A stretch of DNA of 64,000 nt from Streptomyces sp. S.PNR 29. Its GTDB lineage: Bacteria; Actinomycetota; Actinomycetes; Streptomycetales; Streptomycetaceae. The stretch lies in the NCBI RefSeq assembly GCF_030386795.1, contig NZ_JANUQM010000009.1, positions 121,684 to 185,683 of the forward strand. The letters run 5' to 3'. This document shows positions 15,590-23,259 of this stretch, piece by piece (within the stretch, counting starts at the first letter, position 1; each line of letters opens with the position of its first letter). The notes beneath the pieces are model-generated. The model was given only the letters and a program-made list of their open reading frames with translations, ran no database searches and was not told where the DNA came from. The position numbers and the translations under genes are program-made.

Positions 15590-16204
15590 ATGAAACTGCG
15601 AGTTGGAGCCCTTCACTCGCTGGCCTACGGCGACACGATTTACCGGGGTGGCGACGAATTCGAGGTACCCGACGAGAGCGCCGCTCAGTGGCTCCGTACG
15701 GGCCTTGTGGTCCCTGCCAATGGTGTTTGGCCGGACGGCGCCCTTATCGAGCCTGAACAGCCCCCAGCGCGCAAGCGCTCTGAGCCTGCCACTATCGGCG
15801 TTCATCCGCTGTGTGACCCTGGCCCGAAACCATCCGGTCAGCGTGGCGGCATGCGGCCGTGTCCGGTCGCTCAGTGCCCCTGCAAGACATGGTCGGGCAA
15901 ATGCCGAGCACACGCACGGACACGCAGCGACGGCAGACGGTATTCCGACAGCCACAACGACGCGCCCTCTCTCCGAAAGCGCTGGGACAGGGTCAAGCGC
16001 AACTATCTGCGCGCTAACCCATACTGCGAGTGTGAGGAATGCAGCTCGATTCCCGAGCCGCTGAGAGCCGCAGCCCAAGAGGTCGACCACATAGACGGGC
16101 TCGGCTTGCTCGGCCCCCGTGCATTCGACTGGTCCAACCTTCAGTCATTGACCAAGGCTCACCATTCGCGGAAAACGGCGCGCGAATCGTTCGGCCATTC
16201 GTAA
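15590..16204 (+). CDS. HNH endonuclease with phage-type N-terminal domain
   Basis: A 204-residue protein. The C-terminal third carries an HNH nuclease core: EVDHIDG (about residue 164), then WSNLQSLTKAHHSRKTARE. A zinc-knuckle-like NPYCECEECSS precedes it. The first 55 residues (MKLRVGALHSLAYGDTIYRG, then FEVPDESAAQWLRTGLV) resemble small phage head-gene products. A middle Cys group, CPVAQCPCKTWSGKC, may bind zinc. HNH proteins next to terminase genes are needed for cos packaging in many phages (established knowledge), but no terminase is present here. Alternatives are a homing nuclease or a defence nuclease. Confidence 0.82.
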   Translation: MKLRVGALHSLAYGDTIYRGGDEFEVPDESAAQWLRTGLVVPANGVWPDGALIEPEQPPARKRSEPATIGVHPLCDPGPKPSGQRGGMRPCPVAQCPCKTWSGKCRAHARTRSDGRRYSDSHNDAPSLRKRWDRVKRNYLRANPYCECEECSSIPEPLRAAAQEVDHIDGLGLLGPRAFDWSNLQSLTKAHHSRKTARESFGHS

Positions 16205-16209
16205 CGCAT

Positions 16210-16234
16210 GGTCACTACCCCCTGGGGGGTGACC
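16210..16234 (+). terminator. Inverted repeat after the HNH gene
   Basis: GGTCAC-TA-CCCCC-T-GGGGG-GTGACC, 5 bp after the HNH stop. Two pairing blocks of 6 and 5 bp make a tight hairpin. The following 120 bp up to the next start contain nothing else recognised. Confidence 0.5.
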
Positions 16235-16356
16235 CCTTCCGACCCTGGGGACGTTCAGCGCGGGGGAGGGCTCTGAGAGGTGCGCCCGGTACTAGACCCT
16301 GTTCTACAGCGCGATAGCCCCCAATACCCCGTCTTTCCCTTTACCGAGAGTGACCC

Positions 16357-16524
16357 ATGTCTGAGGACGAATACCTAGCCCACTGCTCGCGCTGCGACGA
16401 GGAAAAGCCAGAGTCCGCATTCGCCTGGTGCGGTGTCTACGGACTACAGCGCTGGTGCCGACGGTGCAAGACGGAATACCAGCGTGAGCGACGCAGACGA
16501 ATACGCGAGCAATCCGCCGACTGA
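16357..16524 (+). CDS. Small zinc-ribbon-like protein
   Basis: A 55-residue protein, MSEDEYLAHCSRCDEEKPES, continuing through a second pair WCRRCKTEYQRERRRR. The CxxC-x(20-25)-CxxC pattern followed by a strongly basic tail is typical of tiny phage-encoded zinc ribbons that lie beside HNH nucleases. There is no strong Shine-Dalgarno (only CGAGAG upstream of the ATG). Its role is unknown; nucleic-acid binding is likely from the basic tail. Confidence 0.7.
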   Translation: MSEDEYLAHCSRCDEEKPESAFAWCGVYGLQRWCRRCKTEYQRERRRRIREQSAD

Positions 16525-16604
16525 CCACATACCGACTTTCGTAGGTGCCCTGATTCCGCCGACAGGCGAGCCGGGGCACCTTTCGTTTCCCTGGAGATCC
16601 CCTC

Positions 16605-17216
16605 ATGACTCGCTGTTCAGTAGCCAACCTCGCGCGTTATGCAGCCCTGTTGGCCGCCATGTTCATCAGCTTCTCGACTCAGCGACACCTTGCACTGACA
16701 CACGGAGTACCTGAGTGGCCGTCATACGCCGTACCAGTGGCCATCGACCTGTTCATGATTTGGGCTGTCCGGTCACGCCGTGATGTGGCGCTGGCCGTGG
16801 CCGTTGCCGTGTCCGCAAACGTGGCCGGTGTGTTGTCCGCTGAGCCATTGGGCGCTGTTGATACCTGGGTGTCCGCAGCGCTGCACGCCGTGTTCCCGCT
16901 GACCGTGTGGCGAATGCACAGGGCGCCTGAGACGGCACAGCCGGTACCGGCGGACCCTGGCCCGGAGATAGCCCCGCAGAGAGCCTCTGAGAGCCTGCCG
17001 GACACGTGGCCGTCGGATGACCTCTGGGCCGACTTTGCCGAGACAGCGCCGGACAGCGAGCAGGACACGGTGGCCACCCCGCCGACCCCGGATCACGTAC
17101 GCACGGTCATCGCGGACATGGGCGGACACGTAACCGGCGCCATGCTGGCCAAGCATTACGGAGTGTCCGAACGGACCGGCCGTCGGTACCTGGCAATGGC
17201 CGGTGATGCGGCATGA
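16605..17216 (+). CDS. Membrane protein with C-terminal helix-turn-helix (DUF2637-like)
   Basis: A 203-residue protein. The first about 100 residues hold four hydrophobic segments (ARYAALLAAMFISFS; VAIDLFMIWAV; ALAVAVAVSANVAGVLSA; LHAVFPLTVW) with the short spacing seen in DUF2637/SpdB-like proteins of actinobacterial plasmids and integrative elements. An acidic Pro-rich linker follows. The last about 45 residues (HVTGAMLAKHYGVSERTGRR) form a helix-turn-helix. A membrane-tethered DNA-binding protein is an attractive reading. It overlaps the next gene by ATGA. Confidence 0.75.
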   Translation: MTRCSVANLARYAALLAAMFISFSTQRHLALTHGVPEWPSYAVPVAIDLFMIWAVRSRRDVALAVAVAVSANVAGVLSAEPLGAVDTWVSAALHAVFPLTVWRMHRAPETAQPVPADPGPEIAPQRASESLPDTWPSDDLWADFAETAPDSEQDTVATPPTPDHVRTVIADMGGHVTGAMLAKHYGVSERTGRRYLAMAGDAA

Positions 17217-17422
17217 GGGACGCACAGCTAAAGGCTCTGCTCGCGCTGTCCGAGGCGGAGTTGTGGCGCCCTCTCTGGGAATGGCCATGGGATCAGCGCA
17301 GGGACGTGCTGCGCGCTCGCGAGAGGCGCCGCTATGCCCGCTGGGTCCCATCGGAGGATGGCGAACCGTACGTGCCGTCAGAGAGCCTTACGCCCGTTCT
17401 CGACTTTGCGCCGACCGAGTGA
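17213..17422 (+). CDS. Small hypothetical protein
   Basis: A 69-residue charged protein (MRDAQLKALLALSEAELWRP...) rich in Trp and Arg. It is coupled by ATGA to the membrane-HTH gene and closed by a strong terminator, so the two presumably act together. No family recognised. Confidence 0.65.
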   Translation: MRDAQLKALLALSEAELWRPLWEWPWDQRRDVLRARERRRYARWVPSEDGEPYVPSESLTPVLDFAPTE

Positions 17423-17428
17423 CACCCT

Positions 17429-17466
17429 GCCCCGATCTTGGGATATCCCAGGATCGGGGCCTTTCG
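17429..17466 (+). terminator. Rho-independent-like terminator
   Basis: GCCCCGATC...TGGGATATCCCA...GATCGGGGC followed by CTTTCG. The stem has about 14 pairs with one bulge and a palindromic apex. Located 6 bp after the preceding stop. Confidence 0.88.
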
Positions 17467-17569
17467 TGTTTCTGGCGCTGTGTCGGCTCAGCTCGCTGGA
17501 CTCCCGCTTGACCTATCGGCGTTGCTCCGCTAGGGCGAGTGCGTACCCTGGGTGTTGAGGTGAGTGCCG

Positions 17570-18811
17570 ATGTCCGCAGGGTTGGCAGACAACGTCCGCA
17601 AGTACCGGCGCCAGCGAGGTTGGAGCCAAGAGCGGTTGGCCGAAGAATCGGGCCTCTCGCTGAGCACCGTGCGCAAGGTCGAGCAGGGTGGGCACGTCAG
17701 CATGGACACCCTTGCTGCGCTGGCTGGTGCGCTGGGTGTCGAGACTTCCGCACTGTTCGCCAGCGAGGCGCCTGAGCCGGTACTCGGCCAGCAGGATGAG
17801 GCGAACCGCAGGAACCTCGCCGAGCTACGCCGTGCGCTCATGCCCCCTATCGGCCTTGCTGCGCCCCTTGCTGAGCCCGGTGAGGCTGCGGAGCCATCGG
17901 TCATCCGACAGGGCGTACAGGACGGCCACACGCTGTATCAGGCAGACCGGTACACGTCCGTGGCCCGGAAGCTCCCCGGCCTGCTCCGATCCTCCGAGGC
18001 TGCCGTTGCGATCCTGGAGGGCGAGGAGCAGCAGCACGCCATGATTGCGCGGGCTCATGCGCTGCTGCTGGCGGGCAAGTATCTGACTCAGGTTCGGCAG
18101 TACGACATGGCTTACTTCGCGCTGGCTGAGGCGATCAGGCTTGCTCGCGAGACTGGCCAAACTCAGTTGGCAGCAACGGGAGTTGTGGGTCTGTGCTGGC
18201 TGCTGCTGAGGCAGGACCGGTTCGACGAGTCGGAGCAGCTTGCAGCGCAGACGGCGACGGACATTGAGCCACGCATGTCGGAGGCAACACCCGCCCAGCT
18301 TGCTGTCTGGGGTGAGCTGTGGTTGCGCGTTGCTGCTGCTGCACGGCGGAACAACCGGCCGGACGTGGCCAAGCATGCTCGCCGGATGGCTGGCACTGCC
18401 GGGGGCGCCCTTGAGCGGGAACACACGGACTTCCCTACTCACTGGAGTGCCTTTGGTCCCGTCACTGCTGAGGCCAAGGCCGTTGAAGATCTCGCGCTTG
18501 TAGGTGACGCGCGTGGTGTCCTCCGGCGAGCCGATGAGGGACCCCTGAGCCCCAAGGCAGCGAAGAACGTCGGTCGGTTGAGTACGAACAACTGGGGCCG
18601 TCACCGGCTGGACGTTGCCCGCGCTCACGTCCTGCTCGGCTCGCACCAGGACGCCATGGACGAGCTAGTCAGCCTGCGCGAGACGGCCGATGTCTGGCTG
18701 ACCCACCAGCCCATGGCACGGCGCGTGATGGCGGACATTCTGAAGACTCGCAAGCGCACGCTGACGGAAGACATGCGCAGCATGGCGGTACACCTCGGGG
18801 TCGCTGGCTGA
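17570..18811 (+). CDS. XRE-family transcriptional regulator with TPR-like C-terminus
   Basis: A 413-residue protein. The XRE helix-turn-helix spans about residues 5-60 (ADNVRKYRRQRGWSQERLAE, then LSLSTVRKVEQGG). The remaining 330 residues are helical repeats in the style of streptomycete XRE-TPR regulators. I chose ATG at 17570 because GAGGTGAG lies 6 bases upstream; GTG at 17564 would leave no room for the ribosome-binding site. A TTGACC at 17508-17513 with TAGGGC 17 bases later is a possible promoter. Candidate master regulator of the element; such proteins also occur with small partner proteins like the two genes that follow. Confidence 0.85.
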   Translation: MSAGLADNVRKYRRQRGWSQERLAEESGLSLSTVRKVEQGGHVSMDTLAALAGALGVETSALFASEAPEPVLGQQDEANRRNLAELRRALMPPIGLAAPLAEPGEAAEPSVIRQGVQDGHTLYQADRYTSVARKLPGLLRSSEAAVAILEGEEQQHAMIARAHALLLAGKYLTQVRQYDMAYFALAEAIRLARETGQTQLAATGVVGLCWLLLRQDRFDESEQLAAQTATDIEPRMSEATPAQLAVWGELWLRVAAAARRNNRPDVAKHARRMAGTAGGALEREHTDFPTHWSAFGPVTAEAKAVEDLALVGDARGVLRRADEGPLSPKAAKNVGRLSTNNWGRHRLDVARAHVLLGSHQDAMDELVSLRETADVWLTHQPMARRVMADILKTRKRTLTEDMRSMAVHLGVAG

Positions 18812-18820
18812 CCTACTGCG

Positions 18821-18863
18821 GAGCGTGGTAGTTCGGCCCGCAGTCCTGCTCAACTACCGCTCT
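18821..18863. promoter_or_regulatory. Inverted repeat GGTAGTT / AACTACC downstream of the XRE gene
   Basis: GAGCGTGGTAGTT (18821-18833) is nearly complementary to AACTACCGCTC (18852-18862). It lies between the XRE gene and the next gene. The AACTAC core is the same as in the cluster at 13113-13330, so it may be a further operator, or it may be a terminator stem. Confidence 0.4.
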
Positions 18864-18933
18864 GCACACGTGGATTGACGCTGCGCGCGCTCATACGGTC
18901 CCCCTACTGACCACCGGCGAGGGGACCTAAGCC

Positions 18934-19284
18934 ATGCAGAGAACGGGCGGCGAGGTATCGACGGGTCACCGGCCCCGGTTGCTCCCTTGGACGACTGAGG
19001 ACGGTAAGCCGTGCATGCTCAGCACCAGTGATCCAGACAGCGTCATGTCTCGGCTCGCTGATGACTTCGAGGATGCCCAGATGGCCATGGGCGCCGACGT
19101 GGTCAAGGAAGCTTCCGCCGTGCTGGGCAATCCGCTGTCCACTCACTCTGAGGTGCGCTACATCGCTCTGCGCCTGTCCGAGTGCCTCTCTGACGCGCTG
19201 AGGATCGCCGAGAGCCGTGGCCTGCGCCTGCCTGTGCCGATCGCCAGCGAGGATGACGACAGCGACGCAGAGGTGCCCGCATGA
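18934..19284 (+). CDS. Hypothetical protein next to XRE regulator
   Basis: A 116-residue protein (MQRTGGEVSTGHRPRLLPWT...). The core, SRLADDFEDAQMAMGADVVK and IALRLSECLSDALRIAESRG, is helical; the tail is acidic. GAGGGGACC precedes the ATG. It overlaps the last gene by ATGA. Small proteins of this kind are common immediately after XRE-TPR regulators in streptomycetes, often as regulator partners, but the family is not named with certainty. Confidence 0.7.
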   Translation: MQRTGGEVSTGHRPRLLPWTTEDGKPCMLSTSDPDSVMSRLADDFEDAQMAMGADVVKEASAVLGNPLSTHSEVRYIALRLSECLSDALRIAESRGLRLPVPIASEDDDSDAEVPA

Positions 19285-19511
19285 CCACGCGCGCGGTACT
19301 CCGGTACGTCCCCCACACGATCCGGCATGCCCCCGACCTTGAATCGACGCGTGAGGCTTTCTGCACGGCGACCGGCTGTGAGGAATCGTCCGGCGCTGGC
19401 AGCGAAGAGAGTGTGCAGCTCTGGTGTCTCAGGCACACCGGCCGGAACCCCTCGCACGACACATTCCGGCGCGTCTTCACTGACCATGCCCGGGTGACCC
19501 GAGTCGAGTAG
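19281..19511 (+). CDS. Small hypothetical protein (DUF7848-like)
   Basis: A 76-residue protein (MTTRAVLRYVPHTIRHAPDL...). Conserved-looking features are an early basic stretch, a CxxxxGCEES pair, and QLWCLRHTGRNPSHDTFRRV, typical of small streptomycete proteins encoded next to XRE regulators; Cys and His suggest a metal site. Last gene before attR. Confidence 0.7.
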   Translation: MTTRAVLRYVPHTIRHAPDLESTREAFCTATGCEESSGAGSEESVQLWCLRHTGRNPSHDTFRRVFTDHARVTRVE

Positions 19512-19527
19512 CCCCACCCCTGAAACT

Positions 19528-19575
19528 GCCCCCGTCTGTGTGCCTCCCCCGTGGTGCATGGGCGGGGGCTCTTCG
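19528..19575 (+). terminator. Terminator at the right end of the element
   Basis: GCCCCCG at 19528-19534 or CCCCCG at 19546-19551 can pair with CGGGGGC at 19563-19569, followed by TCTTC. It lies between the last gene and attR, so it would limit transcription from the element into the antisense of tadA. Confidence 0.7.
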
Positions 19576-19606
19576 CTGTCTGCTCGGCTCTATGTATGGT
19601 TGAGGC

Positions 19607-19627
19607 GTTCACTCACCTTCGTGGCCC
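19607..19627. other. attR, right junction of the serine-integrase element
   Basis: The element arm is GTTCACTCA (19607-19615), the crossover dinucleotide CC is 19616-19617 (GG on the minus strand), and the host arm starts TTCGTGGCCC. Combined with attL it rebuilds attB inside tadA and an attP whose arms are perfect inverted repeats. Confidence 0.8.
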
Positions 19628-20589
19628 GTGTTCAACGCGGCGAGGAGGTGGACCACTTCGGGTCCCCGCACCTCGCCGACGACCAGCCGGTCCGGCCGCA
19701 TCCGCAGCGCCTGCCGCACCAGGTCCTCCAGGGTGACGAGCCCGGCGCCCTCCTGGTTGGCGGGTCTGGTCTCCAGCCGCACGACGTGCGGATGGTCCGG
19801 GCGCAGCTCCGCCGAGTCCTCGGCGAGCACGATCCGCTCCCCCGGCCCGACGAGCCCCAGCAGCGCGCTGAGCAGGGTCGTCTTGCCGCTGCCGGTTCCA
19901 CCGCTGACGAGGAAGGACAGCCGTGCCCGCAGCAGCGCCCGCAGCACGTGGTCCCCGCCCGGCGGCACGGTGCCCGCGGCCACCAGTTCGTCGAGCGTGA
20001 ACGCGCGCGGGCGTACGACGCGCAGCGACAGGCACGTGCAGCCGACGGCGACCGGGGGCAGCACCGCGTGCAGCCGGGTTCCGTCGGGCAGCCGGGCGTC
20101 GGCCCAGGGCCGGGCGTCGTCGAGACGGCGTCCGGCCACGGCGGCGAGGCGCTGCGCGAGGCGTCGTACGGCCGCCGCGTCCGGGAAGGCGACGTCCGTC
20201 AGCACCAGTCCGCCGCCCCGGTCCACCCAGACCCGGTCCGGGGCGGACACCAGCACGTCGGTCACCGAGGGATCGGCGAGCAGCGGCTCCAGCGGCCCGC
20301 TGCCGACCAGTTCGGACCGCAACTGCTCGGCGGCCCCCAGCACTTCGGCGTCCCCGAGCACCCGCCCCTGCTCCCGCAGCGCCTGCGCCACGCGCGCGGG
20401 TGTCGGTTCCGCCCCGCTCTCGGCGAGCCACTGCCGGACGCCGTCGAGCAGCCCGGGAGGCATCCCCGCGGGCCCTCCGCGCCTGCCGGCACTGGCACTC
20501 CTCTCAGAAGCCGTGTCCCACTCGGGTGCCCCACTCCTCGGTGCCGCCACCGCACCGCCCGCCCACTCGATCCCGGACGCCGTCCTCAT
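19609..20589 (-). pseudogene. tadA, 5' fragment of the Tad-type secretion ATPase
   Basis: Encodes the N-terminal 324 residues of a TadA/CpaF-family ATPase plus two foreign codons (Glu, stop) from the element. The Walker A motif GGTGSGKTTLL, the Asp box LAEDSAELR and the Walker B region LVVGEVRGPEV are intact. The break falls immediately after the His box (LNTGHEG), removing the last C-terminal segment. The ATG at 20589 overlaps the stop of ssd by ATGA. ATPase function is probably lost in this configuration because hexamer-forming C-terminal elements are missing; excision of the element would restore the gene. Confidence 0.92.
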
Positions 20590-21689
20590 GCCGCACCCGC
20601 CTCCAGCAACGCCCGCTCCCAGAACTCCTTGCAGAAGCGCGCCAGCGGTCCGCGGCCGGACGCGCCGGGTGGCCGCTTGCTCTCGTTCGGGCGCAGCAGT
20701 GCGGACTCGACGGGGACCTCGCCGACCAGGGGCAGTCCGAGGAGCCGGGCCACCTCCCGGTCGTCGAGCCCGGGCGCGTACGGCCCGCGTACCGCGACCC
20801 GGAGGTCGCGCAGGACCATGCCGACGGCGGAGGCCACGCGGCCGGCCGCGGCTACGGCGCGCAGTTCGGCGGGGACGACGAGGAGCCCGACGTCCAGTTG
20901 GGCGAGGACCTCGGCGACCCCGTCGTCGATGCGGCGCGGCAGATCGACGACGACCGTGCCGCCGCGGCGCCGGGCCGCGGCGAGCACCGCCCGTACGGCC
21001 TGCGGCGGGACGGCGACGCAGTCGCCGCGGTCCCAGCTGAGCACCCGAAGCGAGTGCAGCGCGGGCAGGGACTCCTCCAGGGCTCCGCCGCCGACTCGCC
21101 CGCGGGAGGCGGCGAACGCGGGCCACCGCAGTCCCTCGGCCGTCTCGCCGCCGAGGAGTACGTCGAGTCCGCCGCCCAGCGGATCGGCGTCCACGAGCAG
21201 GGTGCGCAGTCCCTCACGCGCGGAGGTGACGGCGAGCGCGCAGGCCAGCGTGGACGCTCCGGCGCCGCCCCGGCCGCCGATGACGCCGACGGTGAGGGCG
21301 GGCCGGCCGACGCCCTCGGCGACGTCCGCGATGCGGTCGACCAGCCACTGTTCGCCGTCGGGCAGCATCAGGACGTGGTCGGCGCCGATCTCGACGGCTC
21401 GCCGCCAGACCCCTGAGTCGTCCTGGTCGCGGCCGACCAGCACCACTCCCCGTCTGCGGGCGGCCCCGCGGACGCGCCGGGCGGCGTCGTCGCCGACCAG
21501 GACGAGTGGCGCGGCCTCCCAGCTGCCCCGTTGCTCGGGCACCGAGTGGTGCACCTCGGGTGTGGCGCCGGCCGCCGCGCACAGGCGCAGCAGGTCGTCG
21601 AGGAGTTCGGCGTCTTCGGTGACGATCAGCGGTCCGCTCTGCCGCCCTCCGGCGGCGGGCGGCGGTCCGTGTGTGACGGCTCCGGGCAC
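20586..21689 (-). CDS. ssd: Septum-site-determining-type ATPase (Ssd/CpaE/TadZ-like)
   Basis: A 367-residue protein with an N-terminal receiver-like domain (PLIVTEDAELLDDLLRLCAA) and a C-terminal MinD/ParA-type ATPase with the deviant Walker A GGRGGAGASTLACALA. Further markers are LLVDADPLGGGLDVLL and VVVDLPRRIDD. It stands first in the tad operon, the place of Rv3660c (Ssd) in M. tuberculosis, and probably positions the Tad apparatus or affects division. I prefer the GTG at 21689 because AAGGGGGAC is 9 bases upstream; an ATG at 21713 in frame is an alternative with a poorer site. Confidence 0.88.
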   Translation of the reverse strand: MPGAVTHGPPPAAGGRQSGPLIVTEDAELLDDLLRLCAAAGATPEVHHSVPEQRGSWEAAPLVLVGDDAARRVRGAARRRGVVLVGRDQDDSGVWRRAVEIGADHVLMLPDGEQWLVDRIADVAEGVGRPALTVGVIGGRGGAGASTLACALAVTSAREGLRTLLVDADPLGGGLDVLLGGETAEGLRWPAFAASRGRVGGGALEESLPALHSLRVLSWDRGDCVAVPPQAVRAVLAAARRRGGTVVVDLPRRIDDGVAEVLAQLDVGLLVVPAELRAVAAAGRVASAVGMVLRDLRVAVRGPYAPGLDDREVARLLGLPLVGEVPVESALLRPNESKRPPGASGRGPLARFCKEFWERALLEAGAA

Positions 21690-22274
21690 GGTCTTGGTCC
21701 CCCTTCGCTGCATCTCTCGCGCAGCCCCTGCGGCCCCGCGATTCCCAAGCGTGTGGAGAACCGGCAACCGGCCCTCCATATGAACGGCCGATACGAACCG
21801 GCCATACGCGCACGACAAACGGAACCGGCCATGGAACTGGCCGCGGCCGAGGCGCGTTGGAATCACGGTGCAGCGATCCCGGAAATCTTGTGGATCTTGG
21901 TCGATAACTGTGGACAACTCGACGGTTGTGAATATCGCCGTCACCCATACCGGTGAGCCCTGCGCCACCCTCTGTACGACCTCCGCAGAGCAGTCCGATG
22001 ACTACGGACAGTGAGGGATCATGGGCATGCCACGAGGCCGGCCGCAACTGCCACCAACCGGCTCCTCAGCCGCACACAGAAGGGGAAAACCCACCCGGAC
22101 ATGCGACGACCCCCGCCGGGGGGGAGAGCGGGGGTCGTCTCCACGGCCGACTCGGGGGGGGAGGAGTCGGACCGGGTTAGCACGGTCGCGAACGATCCGT
22201 GACTTCCATGGTGTACCCGAGAGCCCTCTCAGGCAAACCCACGCGCCCCACCTTACGCCGAATGGGCTGCCCCT
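21690..22274. other. 585-bp divergent intergenic region with a strong hairpin at 22105-22139
   Basis: It separates ssd (minus) and the HAD gene (plus). GACGACCCCCGC (22105-22116) pairs perfectly over 12 bp with GCGGGGGTCGTC (22128-22139), loop 11 bases. A hairpin of terminator strength between divergent starts suggests a short transcript or leader. One TGTGGACAA, a match to the streptomycete DnaA box, occurs at 21909-21917; alone it is not an origin. No convincing coding sequence was found. Confidence 0.5.
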
Positions 22275-23108
22275 ATGCTCTGGGGCGTGGAAAACCACTC
22301 CTTGCCCCGCACAGCGGCCTTCTTTGATCTGGACAAGACGGTCATTGCGAAGTCGAGCACGCTCACGTTCAGCAAGTCGTTCTACCAAGGCGGCCTGATC
22401 AACCGCCGGGCAGTCTTGCGTACCGCATATGCCCAGTTCGTCTTCCTCGCGGGCGGCGCCGACCATGACCAGATGGAGCGCATGCGGCAGTACCTGTCCG
22501 CACTGTGCCGCGGCTGGAACGTCCAGCAGGTCAAGGACCTCGTCGCCGAGACACTGCACGACCTGATCGACCCGATCATCTACGACGAGGCCGCCTCCCT
22601 GATCGAGGAGCACCACACCGCCGGCCGCGACGTGGTGATCGTCTCGACATCGGGTGCCGAGGTGGTGGAGCCGATCGGCGAGCTGCTCGGGGCGGACCGG
22701 GTCGTGGCGACCCGCATGGTCGTGGGCGACGACGGATGCTTCACCGGAGAGGTGGAGTACTACGCGTACGGCCCGACCAAGGCCGAGGCGATCAGGGAGC
22801 TGGCCGAGTCCGAGGGCTATGACCTTTCCCGCTGCTACGCCTACAGCGATTCGGTCACCGACCTGCCGATGCTGGAGTCCGTGGGCCGTCCCCACGCCGT
22901 GAACCCGGACCGCGCCCTGCGCCGTGAGGCACTCGCGCGCGGGTGGCCCGTTCTCGACTTCCACCGCCCCGTGCGGCTCAAGCAGAGGCTGCCCGCGTTC
23001 TCCGTACCGCCCCGTCCGGCGCTGGTGGCGGTCGCCGCGATAGGCGCCGCTGCGGCCACCGCGGGCCTCGTCTGGTACGCCAGCAGGCGCCGGGCGACGG
23101 TGGTCTGA
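22275..23108 (+). CDS. HAD-superfamily (IB, SerB-like) phosphatase with C-terminal membrane segment
   Basis: A 277-residue HAD hydrolase. Motif I is AAFFDLDKTVIAKSS, motif II is VIVSTSGAE and motif IV is YSDSVTDLPML. The last 35 residues form a transmembrane helix (ALVAVAAIGAAAATAGLVWY) with a basic tail, so the enzyme is probably membrane-anchored. By position it corresponds to Rv3661 and SCO3559, whose substrates are not established to my knowledge. A GTG at 22287 is an alternative start. Confidence 0.9.
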   Translation: MLWGVENHSLPRTAAFFDLDKTVIAKSSTLTFSKSFYQGGLINRRAVLRTAYAQFVFLAGGADHDQMERMRQYLSALCRGWNVQQVKDLVAETLHDLIDPIIYDEAASLIEEHHTAGRDVVIVSTSGAEVVEPIGELLGADRVVATRMVVGDDGCFTGEVEYYAYGPTKAEAIRELAESEGYDLSRCYAYSDSVTDLPMLESVGRPHAVNPDRALRREALARGWPVLDFHRPVRLKQRLPAFSVPPRPALVAVAAIGAAAATAGLVWYASRRRATVV

Positions 23109-23259
23109 CCTGGCATACCGCCGAAGCTTCGGCGCCGCTCGGCATATCAGCGTCCGTTTGCAACCTTTTGAGGCTAAAAGTAAAGAAGTGCAACCAGGAC
23201 TTCCGCTTGCTCCGGTCCTGGAGTACAAAGGAGTCAACGGCCCGCGAGACCAAGGCCAT

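Larger units (their letters stand above)
10382..19617. mobile_element. 9.24-kb serine-integrase element inserted in tadA
   Basis: The boundaries come from the two halves of tadA. All 14 recognised genes lie on the plus strand, opposite to tadA. Sequence composition is visibly less GC-rich and third codon positions less biased than in the flanking chromosome, which suggests transfer. Cargo: a large serine integrase next to attL, many small proteins of unknown function, an HNH nuclease, two zinc-finger-like proteins, a membrane-HTH protein and an XRE-type regulator. I see no replication, partition, conjugation, capsid, portal or terminase gene. It could be a reduced prophage, a phage satellite or a minimal integrative element. 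Confidence 0.88.

Noticed and set aside
21909..21917. DnaA-box matches (also TTATCCACA near 45048 and TTGTCCACA near 9179)
   Set aside because: Single isolated copies far apart, without dnaA/dnaN; no origin.
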